This document shows positions 9,100 to 17,800 of a stretch of DNA of 64,000 nucleotides, piece after piece (the first letter of the stretch is position 1; every line of letters begins with the position of its first letter). The translations under genes were made by a program, and so were the position numbers. Under the pieces are notes generated by a model. The model was not told where the DNA came from and searched no databases. It worked only from the letters and a program-made list of their open reading frames with translations. The DNA is taken from assembly GCA_965249035.1 (NCBI GenBank), contig CBDFKV010000006.1:704297-768296 (forward strand). The letters run 5' to 3'. The DNA comes from CBDFKV01 sp965249035 (GTDB lineage Bacteria > Pseudomonadota > Gammaproteobacteria > Arenicellales > Poriferihabitantaceae).

Positions 9100-9693
9100 T
9101 CACGAACCAAAATAATCGGGCTCCTTGCCTTCTATCCATTTGATATTGCAGCCCATACTAGGCGTTTGATCGTCGGTAATAGGCTCACCGGCCAATAGTG
9201 CCTCAACCGCATCGTACATATCTTCACCCGACACCTCGATTTCTTTGCGGGGACGCGAGCTGTCAAACTGCCCTCGGTAAACCAGTTTCTGCTGACCATC
9301 AAATAAGAAAAAATCCGGTGTACACGCGGCTTTGTATGATTTGGCCACTTGTTGCGATTGATCGTATAAATACGGGAACGGGAAATCAAACTCAGCTGCC
9401 AACTCGGCCATCGCCTCTGGCCCATCTTGCGGGTGCGACTCAACGCTATTGGAGCTGATCGCCACCATACTCAAGCCTCGGTCCTCAAATTCTGTGGCAA
9501 AATCAATCAGTGCTTGGCGCAGGTGAATCACATAAGGGCAATGGTTACAAATAAACATCACCAATAAAGCCTTGGAGCCTGCATAATCACCTAATGTGAC
9601 GGTTTCCCCGCCCACCCCTGGGTGAGTATTCAGTAAAGAAAAGTTCGGCGCCTTAACACCTAGTTCTAGCATCGTAGACTCAGTACGCGACAT
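9100..9693 (-). CDS. Thioredoxin-fold family protein (AhpC/TSA-redoxin type)
   Basis: A 197-residue cytoplasmic protein of the redoxin family. After APNFSLLNTHPGVGGETVTLGDYAGSKALLVMF comes ICNHCPYV, the CxxC-type active site of a widespread thioredoxin-family group; the pair is Cys-Asn-His-Cys. Further signatures are DFPFPYLYDQSQQVAKSYKAACTPDFFLFD, with the cis-proline region, and GCNIKWIEGKEPDYF at the C-terminus. It probably reduces disulfides or peroxides, but its partner is unknown. There is no signal peptide. It lies between ubiA and moaC and belongs to no evident operon. Confidence 0.85.
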   Translation of the reverse strand: MSRTESTMLELGVKAPNFSLLNTHPGVGGETVTLGDYAGSKALLVMFICNHCPYVIHLRQALIDFATEFEDRGLSMVAISSNSVESHPQDGPEAMAELAAEFDFPFPYLYDQSQQVAKSYKAACTPDFFLFDGQQKLVYRGQFDSSRPRKEIEVSGEDMYDAVEALLAGEPITDDQTPSMGCNIKWIEGKEPDYFGS

Positions 9694-9757
9694 GGCAATA
9701 TTTCCAGCGTGATTTATAATTAGCGCTAGTCTACACTGACCATCGCAACAAGAAAAT

Positions 9758-10267
9758 ATGACAAAACAGACAAAAAACCCAAGCAGCCCGCAGGATTTAA
9801 CCCATTTCGACCAAAAAGGTCAGGTGCATATGGTCGACGTTGGTGAGAAAGCCATCACTGCGCGCCGCGCAGTTGCCGAGGGCATCATCACCATGTTGCC
9901 CACAACACTACAAAAAATTCAGGCGGGTGATCACAAAAAAGGCGACGTGATCGGAATAGCCCGTATAGCCGCCATCATGGCAGCCAAAAAAACCGCCGAG
10001 CTGGTACCTTTGTGCCACCCCATCATGCTGACTAAAGTCGGGGTCGAATTTGAAATTGAGGCTGAACTTAGCGCGGTTCGCTGTACCGTCACCTGCGAAA
10101 CCCGCGAACGAACCGGCATCGAAATGGAAGCACTGACCGCAGTTCAAGTGGGCTTGCTGACGATCTACGATATGTGTAAGGCCGTGGACCGCGATATGCA
10201 CATGACTGATATTCATTTGCTGTCTAAATCCGGTGGCCGATCAGGCGACTGGCAAAGCCCTACTTAA
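9758..10267 (+). CDS. moaC: Cyclic pyranopterin monophosphate synthase MoaC
   Basis: Converts the MoaA product to cyclic pyranopterin monophosphate in molybdenum cofactor synthesis. The 169 residues cover the whole family: LTHFDQKGQVHMVDV at the start, LVPLCHPIMLTKV with the conserved His-Pro, TGIEMEALTAVQVGLLTIYDMCKAVDRDM with active-site residues, and KSGGRSGDW at the end. moeA follows three bases after the stop, so both are one operon. The product is needed by the molybdopterin formate dehydrogenase encoded near 28.6 kb. No moaA is seen in the window. Confidence 0.96.
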   Translation: MTKQTKNPSSPQDLTHFDQKGQVHMVDVGEKAITARRAVAEGIITMLPTTLQKIQAGDHKKGDVIGIARIAAIMAAKKTAELVPLCHPIMLTKVGVEFEIEAELSAVRCTVTCETRERTGIEMEALTAVQVGLLTIYDMCKAVDRDMHMTDIHLLSKSGGRSGDWQSPT

Positions 10268-10270
10268 ACG

Positions 10271-11551
10271 ATGAGCCTAAAACAAACAAACACAGCAACG
10301 CCGGGCTGCGGCGATTTTGATCCCAATAGTCTTAATTGGGAAGTCGCGCAGCAACTCATTTTAGAGTCTATCGTACCGATCACGACTAGTGAACAAGTGG
10401 CGCTACGCGACGCGCTCGGTCGAGTATTGGGTGCAGATATACATTCTAAAGTGAATGTGCCCAATCACCGTAACTCAGCTATGGATGGCTTTGCGTTTCG
10501 GGGCGATGATCTGGGTGACGATGGACACGCAGCTCTAACCGTAACGGGTGAATCCTTGGCTGGTAAACCGTATGCCGGTCAAGTGCGCGTAGGGGAGTGC
10601 GTTCGTATCATGACCGGCGCAGTGATGCCGGAGCAAACCGATTCGGTCATCATGTTGGAGCACACCGAACAAGTTGAGGTAGACGGGAGCGCACAAATTC
10701 GTTTCGTTGAGTCGGCCAAGGCGGGCCAAAACGTCCGCCAAGCAGGTGAAGACATCAAAAAGGGTGACATCGTTTTGGCCACAGGCAGGCGTTTGACCGC
10801 TGCTGACCTCGGCTTGATGGCTTCACTCGGTATTGGTGAACTAGCGGTTTTCAGGAAACCTCGGGTGGCTTTTTTCTCTAACGGCGATGAATTAAGAAGC
10901 ATTGGCGGCACGCTTGAAATCGGTGATGTGTTTGACTCCAATCGCTACACCCTACACGCCATGCTGCGACAACTGGGCGCTGAATTAATCGACCTCGGTT
11001 TAATCGCGGATGACCCGGCTGCGCTTCGTGATGCTTTCATCGCGGGCGACCAAATCGCGGATATGGTCATTACTTCAGCCGGTGCTTCAGTCGGTGATGC
11101 CGACTACGTCCACGAAATTTTGGATTCTCTAGGCTCGGTTAGTTTCTGGAAGCTCGCAATCAAGCCTGGCCGACCGCTTGCTTTCGGTCAACTTGACTCC
11201 AGCGTCTTTTTTGGGTTGCCCGGAAACCCGGTTGCGGTGATGGTGACATTTGGGATGTTTGTCTCGCAGGCGCTTAGACAGCTAGCTGGTGAAACTGAGT
11301 TCCAAGCACTGACGCTACAAGCCCGATGCGAGTCAAGCTTAAAGAAACGGCCCGGTCGTGCTGAGTTTCAACGCGCGGTTGTCAGCAGTAACAACGCTGG
11401 CACACTCAGTGTCACACTGACTGGCGCCCAAGGTTCTGGCCTACTCAATTCGATGAGTCGTGCCAACTGTTTTATCGTCTTGCCTGATGAGTCAGAAGGC
11501 ATCGAAATTGGCGATACTGTTATCGTTTACCCCTTCACCTCTTTGTACTAA
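10271..11551 (+). CDS. moeA: Molybdopterin molybdotransferase MoeA
   Basis: Inserts molybdenum into adenylylated molybdopterin. The 426 residues match the family. Visible signatures: HRNSAMDGFAF (about 57-67), RIMTGAVMPEQTDSVIMLEHTE in the second domain, the GDELRSIG and DSNRYTLHAMLRQLGAELIDLG strands of the MoaB-like domain, the SAGASVGDADYV loop, KPGRPLAFG, and FFGLPGNPVAVMVTF. The C-terminal beta-barrel domain is also present. It sits between moaC and a DUF480 gene with almost no spacing (3 bases, then a 1-base overlap), so the three are one transcript. Confidence 0.95.
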   Translation: MSLKQTNTATPGCGDFDPNSLNWEVAQQLILESIVPITTSEQVALRDALGRVLGADIHSKVNVPNHRNSAMDGFAFRGDDLGDDGHAALTVTGESLAGKPYAGQVRVGECVRIMTGAVMPEQTDSVIMLEHTEQVEVDGSAQIRFVESAKAGQNVRQAGEDIKKGDIVLATGRRLTAADLGLMASLGIGELAVFRKPRVAFFSNGDELRSIGGTLEIGDVFDSNRYTLHAMLRQLGAELIDLGLIADDPAALRDAFIAGDQIADMVITSAGASVGDADYVHEILDSLGSVSFWKLAIKPGRPLAFGQLDSSVFFGLPGNPVAVMVTFGMFVSQALRQLAGETEFQALTLQARCESSLKKRPGRAEFQRAVVSSNNAGTLSVTLTGAQGSGLLNSMSRANCFIVLPDESEGIEIGDTVIVYPFTSLY

Positions 11552-12237
11552 TGACCGATTCAAACGACACGCATATTGAGCCAACAGACGCATCTGAAAC
11601 CGCTTTTTTTGATGCCAAACAAGCACGCGTTATTGGCAGTCTCATGGAAAAACAGCTCACCGTTCCGGATAGCTACCCGCTAACACCGCACTCGTTGATG
11701 TTGGCGTGCAACCAAAAAAGCAACCGCGACCCAGTCATGCACATGACCGAAGGCGAATGTGGGCAAATTGCCAAGAACCTGGAAGAGCGCAATTTGGTTC
11801 GGATTGAATACGGTGAACGAGCGCACCGAATCCAGCACACAATGCGCAGCCAACTCAACCTCAGCAAAGAACAGCAAGCATTTCTGACCGTGATGCTCCT
11901 ACGCGGCCCTCAAACTCTGAATGAGCTAAAAACCCGAACCCAACGCTCGCTCGGCATTACCGATATGGATGAAATTGAGCTGATCGTCGAGACGATGATT
12001 GAGCACGATGAGCTACCACTGGTGATTTGCATCCCCAAAGGCCCCGGCCAACGTGAAGACCGTTATATGCACTTACTGTGTGGGCCAATCGATATAAGCG
12101 CCCCGGTCAAGAATAAACCAGCGCCTGAGTTTGTCCCAGCGGTGGGTGATGATGCATTAGAGGCAATCTTGGCGCGCATTGAGATGCTGGAGAAACAGGT
12201 TGAAAAACTGGAAGCACGAATCAATAGCCAGGATTAA
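11551..12237 (+). CDS. YceH-like DUF480 protein
   Basis: A 228-residue protein of the DUF480/YceH family, whose members have tandem winged-helix domains and no firm function. The sequence shows LMEKQLTVPDSYPLTPHSLMLACNQKSNRDPVM, with the family core, then RGPQTLNELKTRTQRS in the second winged helix, and GPGQREDRYMHLLCG. The last 30 residues (ALEAILARIEMLEKQVEKLEARI) form a coiled coil. Its ATG overlaps the moeA stop by one base, so it is translated with the molybdenum cofactor genes; a functional link is only suggested by this. Confidence 0.9.
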   Translation: MTDSNDTHIEPTDASETAFFDAKQARVIGSLMEKQLTVPDSYPLTPHSLMLACNQKSNRDPVMHMTEGECGQIAKNLEERNLVRIEYGERAHRIQHTMRSQLNLSKEQQAFLTVMLLRGPQTLNELKTRTQRSLGITDMDEIELIVETMIEHDELPLVICIPKGPGQREDRYMHLLCGPIDISAPVKNKPAPEFVPAVGDDALEAILARIEMLEKQVEKLEARINSQD

Positions 12238-12344
12238 GGGATCGACGGATAAATGGAAGAAATCGGAAGTTGGTTTCTAATTTCCGAGATAGGCCTCACT
12301 AATAAGCGAAGGACATCAGCACCCATAGACTAGAGGAACTCAAC

Positions 12345-14123
12345 ATTAATAACCAAACTGATCATTGGCCGGCACGCCCTTGGGTCCTGGCTCTATTTCT
12401 GAGTCTAGCTGGCTTCTCTTATTATTTAGTAATCGACGATTTATCGTTTGATCCAAACGAGTTTAGTCAATTGAGATCAGCTACAGCTGTATTCATCATG
12501 GTTTGTGCCCTATCGCTAGTCTTCGCTATCGAGCCAAACCGTTGGATCTGGGCCCTGTTCTTTTCGCTTGGTTGGGGGGCAATCTTAGCTGGAGTGGGCT
12601 ATTGGGCGATCACCGTCAGTAGTGCCCGCCCTACTTTTGATTTCCCCTTCTGGTCAGGCTTACTGGCTACAGCAATTGCTTTACCCATATTTCAAACCAT
12701 CCGCGATCGAGGTCGTTTTAAGCTCCCCTATCAACAACTGCATGGACATGCATGGAGTGACACTGTTTGTTGGCTCTCAGCGCTTCTATTCGTTGGTCTC
12801 AGCTTCGCCCTTGCGTATTTGCTCGCAGCACTTTTCAATTTAATTGGCCTGGATTTTATTAGGGAATTATTGAAGAAAGACTGGTTTACGTGGATGTTTA
12901 TGGGCGCCAGCTTTGGTGCCTCTCTAGGCGTATTAAAGGAAAACCACGGTATCATTGCGCATCTGCAAAATCTAGTGATGACGGTATTGTCAATATTGGC
13001 ACCCGCCTTCGGCATTAGCCTCGTTTTGTTTCTAGCTCTATTACCACTAACTGGGCTCCAACCACTGTGGGATGCGACTCGGGAAACGACGCCAATATTG
13101 CTCAGTTGTGCGGTGGGCGCGATTCTTTTGAGCAATTCAATCATCCGCAGTCATTCTCTAGAAGTGACGAAGAACAAAATCCTTCGCTATAGTGCGATAG
13201 GACTAGCAGGCTGTATCCTGCCGCTGGCTGTTATCGCAATTATTTCAATGCAGCAACGGATATCTCAGTATGGAATAACGCCCGACCGAATATGGGGTCT
13301 AATAGCTATAGCCGTCGCTATTACCTGTGGTGTTGCATACTTGGCTTCTCTGCTCATCGGCCGCTCAAATTGGATGGAACACATTCGGGCTAACAATACA
13401 CGCTTAGCGATCGCTCTGTGTGCCCTTACTGTTTTTTTGGCCATGCCAATCATAGATTTTGGCGGTCTAGCGGTAACCAATCAACTGGCCAGATTAGCGG
13501 ATGGAAGAACCAAGCCTAATGAGTTGGATTTCGCTGCGTTCGCCTATGATTTCGGACCCAAGGGGAGAAAGGCTTTAGAGGCATTATTAAAATCAAACGA
13601 TAATGACTTGGCAACGGGAGCAAAAATAGCATTTGCCACTGAAAACCGGTGGAGCGCGCATAAGAACATCGAAACCGCAAAATCTACGGCACTATCTATA
13701 AGCCAACTCAAAGTTTTTCCTGAGTCGGTCCCGGTACCAAGGCCTTTAATGGATGCCATTAATAACGAGGGCGGATGTATTGGCGAGTATTGCTTGTTGA
13801 TTTGGAGCCAAGGAGACAAAACAGCCAAGCTAGTGACTTCAGCGTGTGCAGGCAATATGACGCTAATCGACACTGATGGTTATTCAAAATGCCCGCCTAC
13901 AGTTCTTGAACTATACGAAAATGGTGACCGGTGGGAGTTCGGCAAAATTGAATATTCGCCAGCTTATCAATCGCAGCACAAAGCTAAAACTACCTCGCAA
14001 GAACGGGATGCCGAAAAATCATCGGTTTCAAAATCGATCAACGAAGGCGAAATTGAAATTCGCGCAGTCGAAAGACGACAGCTATTTATCGGCGGGCGTC
14101 CCGTTGGCAAAGCTTTTAAATAA
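12345..14123 (+). CDS. DUF4153 multi-pass membrane protein with a rare ATT start
   Basis: About 592 residues with some eleven hydrophobic helices, then a soluble tail of about 200 residues. The order of conserved blocks (IEPNRWIWALFFSLGWG, LPYQQLHGHAWSDTV, MFMGASFGASLGVLKENH, YGITPDRIWGLIAIAVA, AMPIIDFGGLAVTNQLARL) fits the proteobacterial DUF4153 family, of unknown function. The frame is open from 12306, yet the first ATG/GTG/TTG in it is TTG 12471, inside the first helices. The best start is ATT at 12345: it makes INNQTDHWPARPWVLALF, the usual family N-terminus, and has AGAGGA seven bases upstream. Start at TTG 12471 would drop about 42 residues. The function is unknown. Confidence 0.75.
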   Translation: MNNQTDHWPARPWVLALFLSLAGFSYYLVIDDLSFDPNEFSQLRSATAVFIMVCALSLVFAIEPNRWIWALFFSLGWGAILAGVGYWAITVSSARPTFDFPFWSGLLATAIALPIFQTIRDRGRFKLPYQQLHGHAWSDTVCWLSALLFVGLSFALAYLLAALFNLIGLDFIRELLKKDWFTWMFMGASFGASLGVLKENHGIIAHLQNLVMTVLSILAPAFGISLVLFLALLPLTGLQPLWDATRETTPILLSCAVGAILLSNSIIRSHSLEVTKNKILRYSAIGLAGCILPLAVIAIISMQQRISQYGITPDRIWGLIAIAVAITCGVAYLASLLIGRSNWMEHIRANNTRLAIALCALTVFLAMPIIDFGGLAVTNQLARLADGRTKPNELDFAAFAYDFGPKGRKALEALLKSNDNDLATGAKIAFATENRWSAHKNIETAKSTALSISQLKVFPESVPVPRPLMDAINNEGGCIGEYCLLIWSQGDKTAKLVTSACAGNMTLIDTDGYSKCPPTVLELYENGDRWEFGKIEYSPAYQSQHKAKTTSQERDAEKSSVSKSINEGEIEIRAVERRQLFIGGRPVGKAFK

Positions 14124-14148
14124 GCTTACTGTCGAGGCAATTCCTCAC

Positions 14149-14484
14149 CTAGATAGAAAACGACGACCCACAACCGCAGGTGGTAGACGCATTGGGGTTG
14201 CTGACCAAGAACCGACTGCCTTGAATATCATCCTTAAATTCAACTTCGGCATTTTCTAAATATTGCATACTCAGTGGGTCGACCAACACATCAATTCCGC
14301 CCTCATGCAGGACAATATCATCCTCTAGCTGGCTGTCGTCAAACTGGAAGCCATACTGAAATCCAGAACACCCACCGCCCTGGATATAAACCCTGAATTT
14401 TAGTTCTGGCTGCTGTTTTTGTTCCAACAGCTCTTTGATCCGCGCAACCGCGTTGTCGCTAACTTTTAAGGTTTCTTCGCTCAT
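14149..14484 (-). CDS. erpA: Iron-sulfur cluster insertion protein ErpA
   Basis: A-type carrier that passes iron-sulfur clusters to target enzymes; in E. coli it serves isoprenoid synthesis and respiratory enzymes, including formate dehydrogenases. The start chosen is the internal ATG at 14484 (MSEETLKVSDNAVARIKELL), giving 111 residues, the usual size; the frame stays open up to 14541 but the extra 19 residues are not family-like. The three cluster-binding cysteines are present: GGCSGFQYGF and the C-terminal CGCGSSFSI. It overlaps nothing and is convergent with the DUF4153 gene. Confidence 0.93.
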   Translation of the reverse strand: MSEETLKVSDNAVARIKELLEQKQQPELKFRVYIQGGGCSGFQYGFQFDDSQLEDDIVLHEGGIDVLVDPLSMQYLENAEVEFKDDIQGSRFLVSNPNASTTCGCGSSFSI

Positions 14485-14578
14485 GGGTTTTCGATTAATC
14501 TCAACTATCGCTATTCTTGAGGGTTTTGCTTGGTAATGCAATACCTCTTGCGGTCAGACTCGCGCTGAGCAAGCAACA

Positions 14579-16123
14579 CTACACCACCATCACCGCGCCA
14601 CCACGGCGTGGATCACTGGCACCAACAACTCTGCCGTCACGGCCCACCATAGCCGAATGCACGCCACCAAAAAACATATTTTTGTCATCCCACACCTTAT
14701 GTGCTTTGCAATGAGGAATCAATTGCGACAACAGTGCTGAATCGTGCCCACCTTCGATATAAGTCACTTCATTTTCAAAGTGAATCCGTGGTGCGTCGAC
14801 CGCCGCCTGCAGCGGTAAATCATAATGCAGTTTGTTGAGAAGCACCTGCGTAATCGCAGAGCGAATGCGGTTCGAGCCGCCTGAACCCGTCGCCAGTAAC
14901 TCACCATGAGCGCCTTGAGCCAGCGTTGGTGCCATCATTGAACTCATCCGCTGATCAGCTTGCCACTTAAAAAACCCGCCGGGGTTTAAATCCTCTTCAC
15001 CCAGCATATTGTTGAGCATCACACCCGTGCCGGGCAGGATTCTGCCGCAGCCCTCACCATTAGAAATCGTGCAGGCAGCCACGTCACCATGCCTATCAAT
15101 AATTGAAAGATGCGTGGTTCCGCGATACGCGCGGGCGTGACTCATCACGGATTTTTGATATCGAGCGAGCCAATCATTATCGTGTAGCACGGCATAATCA
15201 GCGTGATTATCCATGCTCGCCAATCGGGCTTCGCTGGTTAATGCCATCGCATCACGCAAAATGCCTAAATGCGCCAAACTACCAAAACCATCACTAGCCT
15301 CCAGGCCGGACTCCAACAGCTTCATCGCAAACCCGATCAAGCTACCCCCCGCTGAGGGCGGTGGGTTGGTAGACACCCGCCAGCCATTAAAATCGAACTC
15401 AAATGGCGCTCTAATTTCGGTTTGATAAGCGGCTAAATCGTCTTGACACAAACTACCGCCAGCGGCGCACTCGCGCTCTATGAGTGCCGCTATCTCGCCT
15501 TTATAAAAAAGGTCCGCACCCTCGCGTGATAGAACATCTAAAAAGTCGGCAAATTCTAGGTTGGTTAATACTTCACCTGTTTTGGCGATTTGGCCCGGCT
15601 CCCGCTTGCTTTCAAACAAGGCACGAGATGATGCTGTGTCTAAAAAAATGGGTGACACCAAGCTGTAGATATAGGCTTGATACTCGTTAACCATCACACC
15701 ACGCTTAGCCAGGTTGATCGCATACTCTGCTAATCGGGGCATTGGTATTGAGCCCAAATGCTGGTGGATCGAAAACAACCCATGCACGATTCCCGGCACC
15801 GCCACTGCTGCATTGCCGATATGAAACTCTTGCGTGGTGCTACCAAAATCTACCGTAGCTGAGTAAAACTCAGCTTCCTCGGGTTTCAGGCGAAGCTTCG
15901 GTGTCTGGGTAAAGAAATCGAACACCTTGACCTCTGATGCGCGGCGCGCCAAGCAAAAGCCACCCCCACCAATCGAAGACAACACTGGCTCTGCCAAGCA
16001 GGCAGTAAACACAGCAGCGATCATTGCATCAAATGCATTACCACCGTCGGCAAGAACATCCGCCGCAGCTTCCGCCGTTAAGGGGTGACCACAGGCAACA
16101 ACGCCTTTAGAGGGTTTGCTCAT
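14579..16123 (-). CDS. Gamma-glutamyltransferase-family N-terminal nucleophile hydrolase
   Basis: A 514-residue protein of the gamma-glutamyltransferase/acylase family. The large-subunit part starts GVVACGHPLTAEAAADVLADGGNAFDAMIAAVFTACLAEP, with the GGNAxDA signature and SSIGGGGF. The self-cleavage site and nucleophile are the Thr of GTTHLSIIDRHGDVAACT at about residue 336, and SNGEGCG and GSGGSNRIRSAI follow in the small subunit. There is no signal peptide, so unlike periplasmic GGT it probably works in the cytoplasm on gamma-glutamyl or acyl-amide compounds. At 514 residues it is shorter than GGT (about 580). The substrate is unknown. Confidence 0.85.
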   Translation of the reverse strand: MSKPSKGVVACGHPLTAEAAADVLADGGNAFDAMIAAVFTACLAEPVLSSIGGGGFCLARRASEVKVFDFFTQTPKLRLKPEEAEFYSATVDFGSTTQEFHIGNAAVAVPGIVHGLFSIHQHLGSIPMPRLAEYAINLAKRGVMVNEYQAYIYSLVSPIFLDTASSRALFESKREPGQIAKTGEVLTNLEFADFLDVLSREGADLFYKGEIAALIERECAAGGSLCQDDLAAYQTEIRAPFEFDFNGWRVSTNPPPSAGGSLIGFAMKLLESGLEASDGFGSLAHLGILRDAMALTSEARLASMDNHADYAVLHDNDWLARYQKSVMSHARAYRGTTHLSIIDRHGDVAACTISNGEGCGRILPGTGVMLNNMLGEEDLNPGGFFKWQADQRMSSMMAPTLAQGAHGELLATGSGGSNRIRSAITQVLLNKLHYDLPLQAAVDAPRIHFENEVTYIEGGHDSALLSQLIPHCKAHKVWDDKNMFFGGVHSAMVGRDGRVVGASDPRRGGAVMVV

Positions 16124-16275
16124 ATTGTCTTATTATTAATTATCACGCCAATCATGCCATTAGGCGAATGTTATTAGATAAATCGCTATGATAAGGTTTA
16201 CTGAAATGAACCAATCAAGCTGCACACGCCTTGACAGTGCCAGCAAGAATACTGAATTTTAACCAATTAATGCTC

Positions 16276-17403
16276 ATGAAAAATATCGTCATCATCGGTA
16301 GCGGATTCGCTGCTTTAACTGCCATTCGCTGCCTGCGAGCAAAGGACAAACAGATCAACATCAGTGTTATTTCACCAAAGTGCGAGTTTCAGTATTTACC
16401 CAGCCTCATTTGGGTCCCGGAGAACAAGCGCCGCCGCGACGATATTATCATTTCGCTCGACCACTTTTTTAAGCGCATGCGGGTTAATCACATCGCTGCT
16501 AAGGCAACCGGCCTCAGCGACGATGGTCGTACCGTACTTACCGATCACGGTGAAGTCGAAAACGACGCTCTGATTATTTGCTCTGGTGGCCGCTTTATCA
16601 AGAAACTTCCCGGGATTGAACACGCAATAACACCCTGTGAAGGCTGGGATGCAGCAGCCAAAATAAGAGACCGCCTAAAAACCATGCAGGGCGGCCATAT
16701 TGCGATTGGTTTTTCCGGCAACCCCAATGAACCCAGCGCTATGCGGGGTGGGCCAATGTTTGAGTTTCTATTTGGGATTGAACGCCAGCTACGCACTGAA
16801 GGCCGACGCGACCAGTTTACCCTCACCTTTTTCACCCCCGCCGAAAGACCAGGCCAGCGTTTGGGCGATAAAGCCGTGGATGGGTTACTAAAGACCATGC
16901 AACGACACAAAATAGACACTCACTTAGGGCATAAAATAAAGCGCTTTGACACCGACAAGGTTGTTACCGAGGGTGGGGAGTTTCCTGCGGATTTAATTTT
17001 ATTCATGCCCGGCATGACCGGCAACCGATGGTTTGATCAAACTGCTCTGTCACGCTCGCCCGGGGGTTTGCTCGCAGCGGATAAATACTGCCAGGTTGTG
17101 GGCGCGGAAAGAGTCTATGTGGCGGGTGACTCTGGCAGTTTTCCTGGCCCAGGGTGGTTGCCCAAACAAGCCCACATGGCAGACTTACAAGCGGAAGCCG
17201 CTGCACATAATTTACTCAAAGCACTCAACAATCAGCCACCTACCGAAACCTACAAAGTCGAACTCATGTGCGTGGTCGACTCTGGTGACAAAGGTATTTA
17301 TATTTCACGTAATCTAAAAGGCGGCACCATGCTGCCTGCGCTACGGCTAATGCATTGGGCAAAAGTTGGCCTAGAGCGGTGGTATTTGAGGAAATATCGA
17401 TAA
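16276..17403 (+). CDS. FAD-dependent pyridine nucleotide-disulfide oxidoreductase, SQR-like
   Basis: A flavoprotein of about 375 residues related to sulfide:quinone oxidoreductases and flavocytochrome c. The start chosen is the ATG of MKNIVIIGSGFAALTAIR, which begins the FAD-binding Rossmann fold; the frame could begin at TTG 16231 but nothing conserved lies before. Other signs are ALIICSGGRF, the second FAD contact VYVAGDSGSF, and the C-terminal MLPALRLMHWAKVGLERWYLRKYR membrane-contact helices. Cys121 (TPCEGW) and Cys332 (LMCVVDSGDKGIY) sit roughly where SQR has its two obligatory redox cysteines, so sulfide or a related thiol as donor is plausible. NADH dehydrogenase-type activity is the alternative. 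Confidence 0.7.
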   Translation: MKNIVIIGSGFAALTAIRCLRAKDKQINISVISPKCEFQYLPSLIWVPENKRRRDDIIISLDHFFKRMRVNHIAAKATGLSDDGRTVLTDHGEVENDALIICSGGRFIKKLPGIEHAITPCEGWDAAAKIRDRLKTMQGGHIAIGFSGNPNEPSAMRGGPMFEFLFGIERQLRTEGRRDQFTLTFFTPAERPGQRLGDKAVDGLLKTMQRHKIDTHLGHKIKRFDTDKVVTEGGEFPADLILFMPGMTGNRWFDQTALSRSPGGLLAADKYCQVVGAERVYVAGDSGSFPGPGWLPKQAHMADLQAEAAAHNLLKALNNQPPTETYKVELMCVVDSGDKGIYISRNLKGGTMLPALRLMHWAKVGLERWYLRKYR

Positions 17404-17441
17404 TGATTATAGATTGAGTGAATTTTCCAATTTTTTTCAAA

Positions 17442-17463
17442 AAATGTGACTTTTATCACATAT
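17442..17463. promoter_or_regulatory. CRP/Vfr-type operator
   Basis: TGTGACTTTTATCACA at 17445-17460 is an exact match to the CRP half-sites TGTGA and TCACA with a 6-base spacer, and it is flanked by A/T as in strong sites. Its centre is about 42 bases before the expected start of the RNA described next, the class II activator position. Confidence 0.75.
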
Positions 17464-17482
17464 TTTACCTATTCCATCACTC

Positions 17483-17488
17483 TACAAT
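17483..17488 (+). promoter_or_regulatory. -10 element TACAAT of a class II CRP-dependent promoter
   Basis: TACAAT lies 22 bases after the end of the CRP-type site. No good -35 hexamer is seen at the proper distance, which is normal for a promoter that needs an activator over its -35 region. Expected start point is about 17494-17495. Confidence 0.6.
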
Positions 17489-17493
17489 AGCTG

Positions 17494-17749
17494 CATCGAA
17501 CGGATGTGAACTGCTCGAAAGAACAGATCGCAGGTAGTCGCGCTAGTCGCGCCACTGCGAAGACAAGGATACGCTGAGATGGAAACGAAGCGTCTCAACA
17601 GGTGGTTATGTTAGGATCGAGTCGGCTGAATATGGTACTGCTCTCTGTATTCTAAAAATAAGGAAATTGCATAAATGGATGTATGCATGGCTCGATAATC
17701 GGAAACCTGTAGAGTACCTAAAGCCCGCTTTGCGGGCTTTAGCTTTTTT
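17494..17749 (+). ncRNA. Candidate CRP-controlled, GGA-rich small RNA
   Basis: A stretch of about 255 bases with a promoter at one end and a strong terminator at the other, and no convincing protein frame. It has seven GGA motifs (17502, 17567, 17581, 17614, 17662, 17677, 17701). About four would be expected by chance in this length. At 17668-17687 a perfect 6-bp stem TGCATA/TATGCA presents AATGGATG in its loop, the form of a CsrA/RsmA binding hairpin. Other small stems are TGAGA/TCTCA (17576-17598), with GGA in the loop, and AACA/TGTT (17597-17612). This suggests a CsrB/RsmY-like RNA that titrates CsrA, possibly tied to carbon status through CRP. This is inference: no known family is matched by eye, and a 5' leader of an unseen gene is not excluded. 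Confidence 0.5.
17718..17749 (+). terminator. Strong Rho-independent terminator of the candidate RNA
   Basis: A perfect 11-bp stem CTAAAGCCCGC/GCGGGCTTTAG with a TTT loop, followed by C and six T. It points away from the SQR-like gene and ends before the convergent coiled-coil gene. Confidence 0.92.
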
Positions 17750-17800
17750 GCGAGCTAGGCATTATCGAAATCGACGATATAACGGCCCTAAATACTGGCC

